A stretch of 13,484 nt of DNA. Origin: Thermoplasmata archaeon (GTDB lineage: Archaea; Thermoplasmatota; E2; DHVEG-1; B18-G2). Made by a program: the position numbers and the translations under genes. Location of the stretch: NCBI GenBank assembly GCA_021161685.1, contig JAGHAD010000071.1, positions 1 through 13,484 on the forward strand, read 5' to 3'. Position 1 is the stretch's first letter. Every line of letters starts with the position of its first letter. This document shows positions 1 to 6,987 of the stretch, one piece after another. The notes under the pieces were generated by a model. That model made no database searches. It was not told where the DNA came from and was given only the letters and a program-made list of their open reading frames with translations.

Positions 1-99
1 ATCGAAAAATTAAAAATGGATGAGGTACAGAGAATTAATAGGGTGGGGTGGAACGAAAAGGAACGCAGAGCTTTTACTCTGATACCACTTTTAGATTAA
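1..99 (+). CDS. C-terminal end of an unidentified protein (5' part outside window)
   Basis: Frame 1 is open from the first base and ends in TAA at 97-99, giving 32 residues that finish NEKERRAFTLIPLLD. The tail is charged and then hydrophobic, and I do not recognise the family. Its stop codon overlaps the stop codon of gcvT on the other strand (96-98), so the two genes are convergent with no spacer, as is common in compact archaeal genomes. That tight abutment is the main argument that the frame is a real gene end. It could also be chance read-through at the window edge. Confidence 0.45.
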   Translation: MEKLKMDEVQRINRVGWNEKERRAFTLIPLLD

Positions 100-1187
100 C
101 CTTTCTTTACAAAAGGAGGTTTTACAACCTCTGCTTTCACCCTTTTTTCTCTTATGACTATGTCCACAACTTCTCCGATACTTCTGTACTCGGGTTTCAT
201 ATAGGCTAGGGCAATCCCGACGTTTAGAGAAGGGGACAAAGTTCCACTCGATACTTTTCCAACTACCTTGCCTTCTTTCTCTACTTTGCAACCATGGCGT
301 GGAACTCCTTTTTCTATGCATTTAAGGCAGGTCAACCTCTCATAATCTCCCTTCTCTTTCTGCCTGAGAAGAGCTTCTTTACCTATGAAATCGTGATCCC
401 AGTTTATGGTAAAGGCGAGACCAGCCTCTAAAGGAGTTCTACCTCCTTCAAATTCGTTGCACGCTAAAACAAAACACTTCTCCAACCTTAAAGTATCTCT
501 AGCACCAAGCCCTATTGGCTTTATTCCATAGTTTTTACCTACTTCCAGTATCCTTTCAAATAGTTTTATGGCATTTTGCGGTGGAGTGATTTGTAATTCA
601 TAGCCGAGCTCTCCAGTATACCCAGTCCTAGAAAGAATGCAGTCTACGCCATTTACTTTCGCAATGGTAAATTCAAAGAGTTTGAGAGAAGATAGATCTA
701 CATCTGTCAGTTCCTGAAGAACTTCCCTAGACCTTGGACCTTGGATAGCTAAGATTACGTAATCTCTAGAGAGATCCTGTGCTTTTGCATCCAATCCATA
801 CTCTCTCGCTTTTTCATTTAGCCAATTTGCAACCACCTTACCCATGCCGGCGTTGGGAATCAACAGGTACCCATCCGGGAGATGATAGAAGATGGTATCG
901 TCTATGATGGTTCCATCTTCCCTCAATATAACTGTGTATTGGCTCATGAATTCTGGTATCCTCGAAGCATTTTCTACCGTGGCTATCGACATTAACTTTT
1001 CCGCATCCTTCCCTTTCACCATAACGTTGCACATATGAGATACATCAAACAAGCCGACCGCTTTCCTCACAGTTAGGTGTTCATCCTTTATGGACGTGAA
1101 GTAAAGTGGCATCTCATTCCCCATAAAAACCGTGAACTTGGCTCCAAGCTTTTCATGTATTTTGTGTAAGGGAGATCGCTGTACCAT
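96..1187 (-). CDS. gcvT: Aminomethyltransferase, glycine cleavage T-protein
   Basis: This is the T-protein of the glycine cleavage system. It moves the aminomethyl carbon from the H-protein lipoyl arm to tetrahydrofolate or the archaeal pterin, releasing ammonia. The 363 residues match the usual family length. The N-terminus has RSPLHKIHEKLGAKF, the active-site region has GTIIDDTIFY (acidic pair D96-D97), and SRTGYTGELGYEL lies near residues 188-200. A C-terminal barrel ends in VVKPPFVKKG. I start at ATG 1187. An upstream in-frame ATG at 1205 lies only a few bases from the TATA-like element (TTTTAAGATA on the minus strand, centre about 1213), which would place transcription start near 1188. 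The mRNA is therefore probably leaderless. No other glycine cleavage genes are in the window. Confidence 0.95.
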   Translation of the reverse strand: MVQRSPLHKIHEKLGAKFTVFMGNEMPLYFTSIKDEHLTVRKAVGLFDVSHMCNVMVKGKDAEKLMSIATVENASRIPEFMSQYTVILREDGTIIDDTIFYHLPDGYLLIPNAGMGKVVANWLNEKAREYGLDAKAQDLSRDYVILAIQGPRSREVLQELTDVDLSSLKLFEFTIAKVNGVDCILSRTGYTGELGYELQITPPQNAIKLFERILEVGKNYGIKPIGLGARDTLRLEKCFVLACNEFEGGRTPLEAGLAFTINWDHDFIGKEALLRQKEKGDYERLTCLKCIEKGVPRHGCKVEKEGKVVGKVSSGTLSPSLNVGIALAYMKPEYRSIGEVVDIVIREKRVKAEVVKPPFVKKG

Positions 1188-1207
1188 CGATAGTTGTATA
1201 GGCAAGG

Positions 1208-1217
1208 TATCTTAAAA
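1208..1217 (-). promoter_or_regulatory. TATA-box promoter of gcvT
   Basis: On the minus strand the sequence reads TTTTAAGATA, centred about 26 nt upstream of ATG 1187. This is the normal archaeal TATA-to-start distance for a leaderless transcript. The thrS promoter has an almost identical box (TTTTAAGA) at the same distance from its ATG. Confidence 0.6.
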
Positions 1218-1270
1218 TTTTCTTATCTCTGGTACAGATTTCCACTTTCAGCAAACACTCGATAGAAAAA

Positions 1271-1278
1271 TTTAAATA
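1271..1278 (+). promoter_or_regulatory. TATA-box promoter of the DUF134 operon
   Basis: TTTAAATA is preceded by an A-rich BRE-like stretch (GATAGAAAAA). Initiation about 25 nt on falls at 1298-1300, just before ATG 1308. The core is nearly palindromic, so weak activity on the other strand cannot be excluded. Confidence 0.65.
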
Positions 1279-1284
1279 TTTCCT

Positions 1285-1294
1285 CTCATATGAG
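1285..1294. promoter_or_regulatory. Palindrome between TATA box and start site, candidate operator
   Basis: CTCATATGAG is a perfect 10-bp palindrome located between the TATA box (1271-1278) and the predicted transcription start (about 1299) of the DUF134 operon. Archaeal repressors commonly bind here to block polymerase. The first gene of the operon encodes a helix-turn-helix protein, so autoregulation is a reasonable guess. Nothing in the sequence proves binding. Confidence 0.35.
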
Positions 1295-1307
1295 TAATCA
1301 TTTGAGA

Positions 1308-1814
1308 ATGCCCAGATTTCGCAGAAGAGGGAGATGTAGGGGCATGAGATGGGTGGGTTTCGTTCCCCACATAACCCGCTTCCAACCCTTTGGCATACCA
1401 TATCCAGCCAGAGCTATAAACCTTACGATTGAAGAGCTGGAAGCTCTCAGGCTAGTTGACCTTGAACATTTGACCCAAGAAGAGGCTGCGATGGTAATGG
1501 GTGTTTCGAGAAAAACTCTATGGAACGATCTGAAATCCGCGAGGGAAAAGGTAGTGAGAGCTCTAGTTAACGGATGGGAAATCAGAATATCTGGAGAAAA
1601 TTACATACCATACAGGGAACTGGGAGAAACAAAAAGAGACAAAGCATTCGAGATATGGAGGCTGCTTCCTCACCGGAACTGTGGCGCCTGCGGGTATGGG
1701 AACTGCGTAGAATTTGCAAAACAGGTGGCGGAGAAAAAAGTTTCACCAGATGCCTGTAGATTTATCACCAAAGAGGGTTTGGAAAAAATAAAGAAAATCT
1801 TGGAGGTGATGTGA
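1308..1814 (+). CDS. DUF134 helix-turn-helix protein fused to a 4Fe-4S-type domain
   Basis: The 168-residue protein starts MPRFRRRGRCRG. Residues 38-90 form the DUF134 sigma-70-region-4-like helix-turn-helix (LTIEELEALRLVDLEHLTQ, then EAAMVMGVSRKTLWNDL). Residues 118-150 form a second domain with NCGACGYGNC and a distal cysteine. Its spacing, CxxCx4Cx16C (C125, C128, C133, C150), is that of the PF04060 Fe-S domain seen in RnfB and CO dehydrogenase/acetyl-CoA synthase subunits. The likely role is a DNA-binding regulator that senses redox state or cluster supply, which is inference. ATG 1290 is in frame but lies before the predicted transcription start, so ATG 1308, matching the usual MPR start of DUF134, is chosen. 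The gene ends inside the SD of the next gene. Confidence 0.85.
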   Translation: MPRFRRRGRCRGMRWVGFVPHITRFQPFGIPYPARAINLTIEELEALRLVDLEHLTQEEAAMVMGVSRKTLWNDLKSAREKVVRALVNGWEIRISGENYIPYRELGETKRDKAFEIWRLLPHRNCGACGYGNCVEFAKQVAEKKVSPDACRFITKEGLEKIKKILEVM

Positions 1815-2063
1815 ATGGTGGGTGGATATGGAAGAGGAAATAGGTACAGGTGGTGGTATAGGCTAACGGGTATGCCAGGATGGATGAGGTGGGGCTACCC
1901 GGGTCCTTGGTTCTACCCACCTGTACCAGGCTGGGGATATCCTGGAGACATACCACCAGAAGAAGAACTCGAAATGCTTGAAGAGGAGAGGAGAATGCTC
2001 GAAGATCAGCTTGAAGAGATAAAGAAAAGAATAGATGAACTTAGAAGGGAATTGGGGAGGTGA
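1815..2063 (+). CDS. Small aromatic-rich protein with C-terminal coiled coil (DUF5320-like)
   Basis: This 82-residue protein has two halves. Residues 1-46 are rich in G, W, Y, P and R (for example [20 protein letters not shown]). Residues 47-82 are a highly charged helix with hydrophobic heptad positions ([20 protein letters not shown]), a clear coiled coil suggesting oligomerisation. Proteins of this build are common beside DUF134 and NifX-like genes in anaerobes, and their function is unknown. A perfect GGAGGTGAT Shine-Dalgarno at 1802-1810 ends 4 nt before the ATG and overlaps the end of the DUF134 gene, so translation is probably coupled. No signal peptide is evident. Confidence 0.8.
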   Translation: MVGGYGRGNRYRWWYRLTGMPGWMRWGYPGPWFYPPVPGWGYPGDIPPEEELEMLEEERRMLEDQLEEIKKRIDELRRELGR

Positions 2064-2069
2064 TAAAGA

Positions 2070-2312
2070 ATGCCTTGGGGAGATGGAACTGGACCCCTTG
2101 GCTTAGGTCCAATGACGGGCAGAGGATTTGGCTACTGCGCTGGATACCCGCATCCAGGCTTCGTGGTGCCATTCCCGAGAGGAGGCAGATGGTTCTGGTG
2201 GGGCAGAGGATTCTGGGGTAGAGGCAGAGGATGGAGATGGTTCTGGAGACCATTCTGGAGACCACTGTGGCTCAGATATCCAGTATACCACTACCCACCA
2301 TGGTTCTGGTGA
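2070..2312 (+). CDS. DUF5320-type small tryptophan/arginine-rich protein
   Basis: The N-terminus MPWGDGTGPLGLGPMTGRG followed by FGYCAG is the diagnostic DUF5320 signature. After residue 36 the 80-residue protein becomes extreme in composition: 12 tryptophans in all and 10 arginines, with short repeats such as FWRPFWRPLW, ending PPWFW. The function of the family is not established. A single cysteine (C23) sits in the conserved GYCAG. GGAGGTGAT at 2056-2064 lies 5 nt upstream of the ATG and spans the previous stop. The protein's place between a regulator with an Fe-S domain and a NifX-like protein suggests a role in metal or cluster handling, which is inference. Confidence 0.85.
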   Translation: MPWGDGTGPLGLGPMTGRGFGYCAGYPHPGFVVPFPRGGRWFWWGRGFWGRGRGWRWFWRPFWRPLWLRYPVYHYPPWFW

Positions 2313-2321
2313 AATGATAGC

Positions 2322-2672
2322 ATGAAGATATGCGTACCCACCGCTGGAGAAGGAGGACTCAGAGATACCATATCAGAGCACTTTGGGAGAGCGAGCACGT
2401 TTACCATAGTGAACCTCGATAGCGGAGAAGTCAAGATCATCAAAAACCAAAGCGCTCATGCTAAAAGCTCTTTGCGCCCGCCAGAGTTAATAGCAAGGGA
2501 GGGAGTGGATACCGTTATATGCAAGGGAATAGGGGTAAAAGCTATAGAAATCCTTCGCAGGGAGGGAATAGACATACTGACGGTAGATGGTAACAGAACG
2601 GTAGAGGAAGCCATAGAGATGTTCAAGAAAGGAAAACTCAGCGAAGTGAGCACTGGCTGCAAAGAACCATAG
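2322..2672 (+). CDS. NifX/NifB-type dinitrogenase iron-molybdenum cofactor domain protein
   Basis: This 116-residue protein is a single NifX/NafY-like domain. It starts MKICVPTAGEGG, has the family hallmark ISEHFGRASTFTI at residues 17-29, and continues with a ribonuclease-H-like alternation of strands and helices (DTVICKGIGVKAIEILRREG near 63-82). Stand-alone members bind or carry Fe-S or Fe-Mo clusters, and in non-diazotrophs the client is unknown. No nitrogenase genes are visible, so nitrogen fixation should not be inferred. The gene lies 9 nt after the DUF5320 gene, with GGTGA at 2308-2312 as its SD, and is the last of four genes in the operon. Confidence 0.85.
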   Translation: MKICVPTAGEGGLRDTISEHFGRASTFTIVNLDSGEVKIIKNQSAHAKSSLRPPELIAREGVDTVICKGIGVKAIEILRREGIDILTVDGNRTVEEAIEMFKKGKLSEVSTGCKEP

Positions 2673-2690
2673 CTACTCCATAGCCACTTC

Positions 2691-2706
2691 CGAAAATCTC
2701 TTAAAC
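2691..2706 (+). promoter_or_regulatory. BRE/TATA-like element before the structured RNA candidate
   Basis: CGAAAATCTCTTAAAC combines an A-rich BRE-like part with CTTAAA, the same core seen in the rps13 promoter. Initiation about 25 nt from its centre falls at 2726-2728, exactly the first base of the long inverted repeat that follows. Evidence is positional only. Confidence 0.4.
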
Positions 2707-2727
2707 ACCCTTTTTAATTACAAAATT

Positions 2728-2794
2728 GGCGGAGGGATGGGATTGCGATAGTATTGCAAGTCTATTTTTCGAGCTATAGAGCTCAACCTCCGCC
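2728..2794 (+). ncRNA. Candidate structured RNA, three-way junction, family unknown
   Basis: GGCGGAGG (2728-2735) pairs perfectly with CCTCCGCC (2787-2794). Two smaller hairpins can form inside: GATTGC with GCAAGTC (2741-2746/2755-2761, one bulged base) and GAGCT with AGCTC (2771-2775/2780-2784, ATAG loop). The 5' end coincides with the start predicted from the TATA-like element at 2691-2706. It is not a tRNA, because it has no T-arm and no anticodon arm. It lacks an ACA box after the outer stem and has no C/D boxes. It could be an independent small RNA, a thrS leader structure, or the 3' end of the upstream operon. The strand is inferred from the promoter. Confidence 0.4.
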
Positions 2795-2816
2795 GCCTCC
2801 CCCACGCTAAAGGGAT

Positions 2817-2826
2817 TAGTTTTAAG
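2817..2826 (+). promoter_or_regulatory. TATA-box promoter of thrS
   Basis: TTAGTTTTAAG contains TTTTAA at 2820-2825, 27 nt (centre to A of ATG) before the thrS start. This predicts a leaderless mRNA and means thrS does not need the structured element upstream for its own transcription. Confidence 0.55.
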
Positions 2827-2849
2827 AAGACAAAACAATTGCACCTTCA

Positions 2850-4697
2850 ATGAAACTGCTACTCATCCATAGCGATTATATTGAATATGAAACTAGGGAG
2901 AAAGCCATTGGGGATGCTGAAGAGATAGAAAAGAGTAAAGATGGAATGGAAGATTGCTTGGTTGCTTTTATCGCCATTGAGAAAAGAGATGAAGAGAACA
3001 AAGATGCTGTCGTTAGCAAGGCGAGGGAAGAAATTAAGGAAGTTGCAGAGAAAATCAAGGTAAATAGAGTGATGCTATATCCATATGCACACCTGTCTTC
3101 TGAATTGGCATCTTCAAAAGCTGCAAAGAGTATACTGCTGGATCTCGAAACTGCTCTGAAAGAGGATTTCGAGGTTAAAAGAGCACCTTTCGGATGGTAT
3201 AAAGCTTTCAGGATATCATGCAAAGGTCATCCACTATCGGAGCTATCTAGAGAAATTGTTCCCTCAAGAGAGGCAACTCCCGAAAAGGGAGTGGAATCCT
3301 ATTGGTATATACTAACCCCGGAGGGTAAGCTCATAGATGCAGAGAATTTCGATTTCTCTGGACATGAAGAACTGAAAATATTATATGAATATGAGCGGAA
3401 AGGTTCTAGGATAGCTATACAAGAGCCGGCGCACATCAAATTAATGAAACAACTCGAATTGGTGGACTATGAAGGGGCAAGCGACTCCGGAAACTTCAGG
3501 TGGTATCCAAAAGGTAGATTGATAAAGGGTTTGCTGGAAAGGTACGTTACCGAGATCTGCAGAGATCTTGGAGGAATGCAGGTTGAGACTCCAATAATGT
3601 ATGACGTCAACCATCCTGCTCTTAGTGAGTATGTTAAAAAATTTCCAGCTAGGCAGTACATAGTTAAATCTGACAAGGAATACTTTCTCAGATTTGCAGC
3701 CTGCTTCGGGCAGTACATGATAGCAAAAGACATGATATTATCTTACAAACAGCTACCCATCAGGCTATACGAGTTAACTCACTACAGTTTCAGGAGGGAG
3801 CAGAGAGGAGAGCTTTCTGGTCTTAGAAGGCTAAGGAGCTTTACCATGCCAGACATGCATACACTGTGCTCTGATATTGATCAGGCAAAAGAAGAATTTA
3901 AGAGACAGTTTATTGCATCGATGAAATGGATGGACTCCCTTGGACTAGATTACGAGGTTGCAATAAGGTTTGTCAGAGATTTTTACGAGAAGAATGAAGG
4001 GTTTGCAAAGGAACTGGTGAAACTAGTTGGAAAACCCGCCCTCGTTGAGATATGGGATGAAAGATACTTTTACTTTGTCATGAAGTTTGAATTCAACGTA
4101 ATTGATACAACCAAAAAGGCAAGCGCTCTCTCTACAGTACAGATAGACGTTGAGAATGCAAAGAGATTCGATATAACCTATGTTGACGAAAATGGCGAGA
4201 GAAGACATCCTTTCATCCTTCATGCGAGCATCTCGGGTAGTATAGACAGATGCATCTATGCTTTACTTGAAAGAGAGGCTATAAGGAAAGAAAGGGGAGA
4301 GAAGCCAATGCTCCCGCTCTGGCTCTCTCCAACCCAGCTCAGGTTCATTCCGGTGAGTCAAGAGTTTGTGAAAGATTGCAAGGAGTTTGTAGAGGAGATA
4401 GAGAGAAAGGAAAGGGGAATAAAGATCAGGGTGGATATAGATGACAGGGAAGAGAGCGTTTCGAGAAAGATAAGGGATGCAGAAAGGGAATGGATACCAA
4501 TAATAATCGTCGTTGGAGAGAGGGAAAGAGAGAGCAGAAAATTCAAGCCGAGATTCAGGAGAAAAGAGTTGGAGGAGGGAAAGGAAGAGTACTCGCTCGA
4601 AGACATTCTTACTCTCATCAAGAAAAGAACAGAAACTTATCCACAGGATAGATTGCCACTTCCCATGTTACTCTCCCAAAGGGCAAAATTTGGTTAA
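2850..4697 (+). CDS. thrS: Threonyl-tRNA synthetase, archaeal type
   Basis: This class II synthetase charges tRNA-Thr. At 615 residues it has the archaeal layout. Residues 1-145 form a D-aminoacyl-tRNA-deacylase-like editing domain that clears mischarged serine ([13 protein letters not shown] around 77-89, [11 protein letters not shown] around 124-134). The catalytic core covers about 190-490, and the anticodon-binding domain about 495-615. Motif 2 is seen as [20 protein letters not shown] (313-332) and motif 3 as [13 protein letters not shown] (463-475). The zinc ligands are C285, H337 (MPDMHTLC) and H458. Start ATG 2850 sits at the correct distance from the TATA box and gives the family N-terminus [14 protein letters not shown]. 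The editing domain is complete, unlike crenarchaea that split this protein in two. Confidence 0.97.
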   Translation: MKLLLIHSDYIEYETREKAIGDAEEIEKSKDGMEDCLVAFIAIEKRDEENKDAVVSKAREEIKEVAEKIKVNRVMLYPYAHLSSELASSKAAKSILLDLETALKEDFEVKRAPFGWYKAFRISCKGHPLSELSREIVPSREATPEKGVESYWYILTPEGKLIDAENFDFSGHEELKILYEYERKGSRIAIQEPAHIKLMKQLELVDYEGASDSGNFRWYPKGRLIKGLLERYVTEICRDLGGMQVETPIMYDVNHPALSEYVKKFPARQYIVKSDKEYFLRFAACFGQYMIAKDMILSYKQLPIRLYELTHYSFRREQRGELSGLRRLRSFTMPDMHTLCSDIDQAKEEFKRQFIASMKWMDSLGLDYEVAIRFVRDFYEKNEGFAKELVKLVGKPALVEIWDERYFYFVMKFEFNVIDTTKKASALSTVQIDVENAKRFDITYVDENGERRHPFILHASISGSIDRCIYALLEREAIRKERGEKPMLPLWLSPTQLRFIPVSQEFVKDCKEFVEEIERKERGIKIRVDIDDREESVSRKIRDAEREWIPIIIVVGERERESRKFKPRFRRKELEEGKEEYSLEDILTLIKKRTETYPQDRLPLPMLLSQRAKFG

Positions 4698-4703
4698 CCC
4701 TAA

Positions 4704-4714
4704 ATGCTTAAATA
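4704..4714 (+). promoter_or_regulatory. TATA-box promoter of the rps13-rpoD operon
   Basis: ATGCTTAAATA lies 3' of thrS. Initiation about 25 nt from its centre falls near 4734, leaving a short leader that contains GGGATGAT (4746-4753) before ATG 4758. A second AT-rich stretch (TATTAATAAGG, 4725-4735) is too close to the start to be the main box. Confidence 0.55.
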
Positions 4715-4757
4715 GAAGTTGAAGTATTAATAAGGATACCTTCCAGGGATGATGCAT

Positions 4758-5210
4758 ATGGAAGCCAAAGGCGATTTCAAGTACATAGTGAGGATTGCGA
4801 ACACAGATCTAGATGGAAATAAAAAAGTAATTCATGCTCTAACTGGCATCAAAGGAATAGGTCTTCACATGGGAACCGTAATAGCTGACGCTGCCGGAAT
4901 TGACAGGAACAAAAAGATGGGGAACTTAACAGATAAAGAGGTCGAGAAGTTGCAGGAAATTATTTCAAACCTATCCAAGTACGTTCCCGGATGGCTCGTT
5001 AACAGAAGGAAAGATTATGCAACGGGAGAAGATATCCATGTAATAGGTGCGGATCTGCCAATGGTTCTAAGAAATGATATAAACAGGCTCAAAAAGATAA
5101 GATCGTATCGTGGCATAAGGCATGAGCTCGGTTTACCAGTCAGAGGGCAGAGGACGAGGTCAAATGGAAGAACGGGTCTAGCTTTGGGAGTATCCAGAAA
5201 GAAGAAGTGA
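4758..5210 (+). CDS. rps13: 30S ribosomal protein S13 (uS13)
   Basis: uS13 sits in the head of the small subunit and contacts the P-site tRNA and bridges to the large subunit. The text YIVRIANTDLDGNKKVIHAL and TGIKGIGLHMGT is the archaeal N-terminal core. The C-terminal RGIRHELGLPVRGQRTRSNG and basic tail match the family. Three in-frame ATGs occur (4749, 4752, 4758). I favour 4758 because it gives 150 residues, typical of archaea, and follows GGGATGAT at 4746-4753 with a 4-nt gap, like other SD spacings here. The outer start at 4749 would add only three residues. It is the first gene of the S13-S4-S11-RpoD cluster. Confidence 0.97.
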   Translation: MEAKGDFKYIVRIANTDLDGNKKVIHALTGIKGIGLHMGTVIADAAGIDRNKKMGNLTDKEVEKLQEIISNLSKYVPGWLVNRRKDYATGEDIHVIGADLPMVLRNDINRLKKIRSYRGIRHELGLPVRGQRTRSNGRTGLALGVSRKKK

Positions 5211-5216
5211 TGTTCC

Positions 5217-5789
5217 ATGGGAGATCCTAGGAGATTGAAAAAGAAATACGAAACGCCACCGCATCCTTGGCAGGAAGATAGGATAAAATACGAACACGAG
5301 CTTGTAAAAAAGTTTGGTTTGAAAAACAAAAGAGAAATATGGAAAGCTCAAACCATACTTAGGAAGTATAGAGCCCAAGCAAGGTATCTATTACCAAGGG
5401 CTAATTCAGAGAAGCACAAAAAGGAAATCAAGCAATTAATGGATCATCTCTTCAGAATGAACTTACTGAAACCGGGATCATCCCTAGCAGATGTCTTATC
5501 TCTGACCGTGGAAGATATCCTATCAAGAAGGTTGCAGACCATCGTTTATCTAAAGGGACTAGCCTCAACACCTCGGCAGGCTAGGCAGTTTATAGTTCAT
5601 GGACATATAGCCATTGGTGGCAGAAAGGTGACCATACCAAGCTACATGGTGAAGGCTGAGGAGGAGCCAGAGATAGGCTATGCACCAAGTTCACCCCTTA
5701 ATGAAGAGAACCATCCAGCTCGTCCACCTGCTGATATGATAAAGAGAAGGGTCGGTCTCGAAATGGAAAAATCAGCACAGAGCGGGTGA
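5217..5789 (+). CDS. rps4: 30S ribosomal protein S4 (uS4)
   Basis: uS4 is a primary 16S rRNA-binding protein that nucleates assembly of the small subunit. The archaeal N-terminus [18 protein letters not shown] is clear. The S4 RNA-binding domain lies around residues 104-160 ([20 protein letters not shown], then [19 protein letters not shown]). At 190 residues the length is normal for archaea. ATG 5217 lies 6 nt after the rps13 stop. Its 3' end carries GGGTGAT (5784-5790), the SD of rps11. Confidence 0.97.
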   Translation: MGDPRRLKKKYETPPHPWQEDRIKYEHELVKKFGLKNKREIWKAQTILRKYRAQARYLLPRANSEKHKKEIKQLMDHLFRMNLLKPGSSLADVLSLTVEDILSRRLQTIVYLKGLASTPRQARQFIVHGHIAIGGRKVTIPSYMVKAEEEPEIGYAPSSPLNEENHPARPPADMIKRRVGLEMEKSAQSG

Positions 5790-5795
5790 TTATAG

Positions 5796-6179
5796 GTGGG
5801 GAAGTGGGGAATTGCTCACATTTATGCATCTTTCAACAATGTCATTATAACCATAACAGACCTAACTGGTGCGGAGACGATAGCGAGATGCTCTGGAGGA
5901 ATGGTAACAAAATCTGCAAAGGATGAAGGCTCTCCGTATTCAGCCATGCTAGTTGCACAGAGAGTTGCAGAGATGGCAAAGGAAAAAGGGATAGACAGCG
6001 TGCACGTTAAGGTTAGGGGACAGGGAGGGACGAAGAGTAAAGCTCCCGGTCCAGGAGCGCAGGCTGCAATAAGGGCACTCGTGAGGGCTGGGTTAAAAAT
6101 AGGAAGAATCGAGGACGTAACACCAATACCACACGATGGTGGAAGAAGGAAGGGTGGAAAGAGAGGAAGAAGAGTATAG
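5796..6179 (+). CDS. rps11: 30S ribosomal protein S11 (uS11)
   Basis: uS11 belongs to the platform of the small subunit near the mRNA exit. The 127-residue protein begins [20 protein letters not shown], carries [20 protein letters not shown], and ends with the archaeal tail [19 protein letters not shown]. The start codon is GTG at 5796, 5 nt after the GGGTGAT SD that overlaps the rps4 stop. Its own stop at 6177-6179 overlaps the SD for rpoD. Confidence 0.97.
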   Translation: MGKWGIAHIYASFNNVIITITDLTGAETIARCSGGMVTKSAKDEGSPYSAMLVAQRVAEMAKEKGIDSVHVKVRGQGGTKSKAPGPGAQAAIRALVRAGLKIGRIEDVTPIPHDGGRRKGGKRGRRV

Positions 6180-6188
6180 GTGATCTTG

Positions 6189-6983
6189 TTGGTTAAGGTA
6201 GATTTTATTGACTTGAAAGAAAGGTCTGCTAAACTGATAATATCCGATACCAAACCATCTTTTGTAAATGCCTTAAGAAGAGTTATGCTTGCAGATCTAC
6301 CAAAGCTAGCTATCGAGGACGTTATCTTCTATGAGAATACATCCCCCTTATTCGATGAGATAATAGCTCACAGGTTGGGAATGATACCATTGCCCACGGA
6401 TCTCAAGTTACTTGTTCCGAGAGACAAATGCAGTTGTGGGGGCAAAGGGTGTGCGAACTGCACGGTTAGGTATACTTTGAGCAAAGAAGGGCCATGTACG
6501 GTCTATTCTGGAGATCTGCAACCAGAGAAGGAAACATGGTCTGTCGTCGATCCAAACATACCAATAGTTAAACTTTTTGAAGGACAGAGATTGATCCTTG
6601 AAGCAGAAGCGATACTTGGTAGGGGCAGGGATCATGCAAAGTGGCAGGCTGTGCAGGCGCCAGCATATAAGTACTATCCAAAAATAGAGATAGATCAGAG
6701 CAAACTGGATGAAGATGCCATTAAGAAGTGCATAGAGATCTGTCCAAAGAAAATTCTCGTTGAGAAGGATGGAAAGCTTGTTGTTAGTGACGTAGAAAAA
6801 TGTTCCTTGTGCAAATCATGCATGGAAGTTTGCGAGGAAGGAGCGATCAAGGTTAGTGGAGATGATACAAAGTTCATTTTCAAATTTGAAACAGATGGCT
6901 CTCTTAAGGCTAAAGATGCTTTGATCGAATCTGCAAGGATACTGGAGGAGAAGTATAAGGATTTTCTTGAAAGCTTGGGTTGA
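6189..6983 (+). CDS. rpoD: DNA-directed RNA polymerase subunit D (Rpo3)
   Basis: Rpo3 corresponds to the bacterial alpha N-terminal domain and pairs with subunit L to start polymerase assembly. The dimerisation core includes NALRRVMLADLPKLAIEDV. An insert with CSCGGKGCANC (CxCx4CxxC, near 81-91) could bind zinc. A ferredoxin-like domain near 175-225 has a complete CSLCKSCMEVC, but its other half is reduced to CIEICP, so only one 4Fe-4S cluster looks possible. An upstream in-frame GTG at 6180 lies inside the SD AGGTGAT (6178-6184). I therefore favour TTG 6189 (4-nt gap, 264 residues, MVKVDFIDLKE). The usual followers L18e, L13, S9 and RpoN are absent, and a tRNA follows instead. Confidence 0.95.
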   Translation: MVKVDFIDLKERSAKLIISDTKPSFVNALRRVMLADLPKLAIEDVIFYENTSPLFDEIIAHRLGMIPLPTDLKLLVPRDKCSCGGKGCANCTVRYTLSKEGPCTVYSGDLQPEKETWSVVDPNIPIVKLFEGQRLILEAEAILGRGRDHAKWQAVQAPAYKYYPKIEIDQSKLDEDAIKKCIEICPKKILVEKDGKLVVSDVEKCSLCKSCMEVCEEGAIKVSGDDTKFIFKFETDGSLKAKDALIESARILEEKYKDFLESLG

Positions 6984-6987
6984 TTGG

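Noticed and set aside
2128..2325. 65-codon + strand frame overlapping the DUF5320 gene.
   Set aside because: It is in a different frame from a gene with a diagnostic signature and a perfect SD, and its composition reflects the repetitive overlapping gene.
2322..2672. NifX-like protein as evidence for nitrogen fixation.
   Set aside because: No nif structural or assembly genes are present, and stand-alone NifX-fold proteins are common in organisms that do not fix nitrogen.
2728..2797. The GGCGGAG...CTCCGCC stem looks like a tRNA acceptor.
   Set aside because: There is no T-arm with a TTCRA-type loop, no anticodon arm with a 7-nt loop, and the inner hairpin is separated from the outer stem by two bases. 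It is kept only as an unclassified structured RNA.
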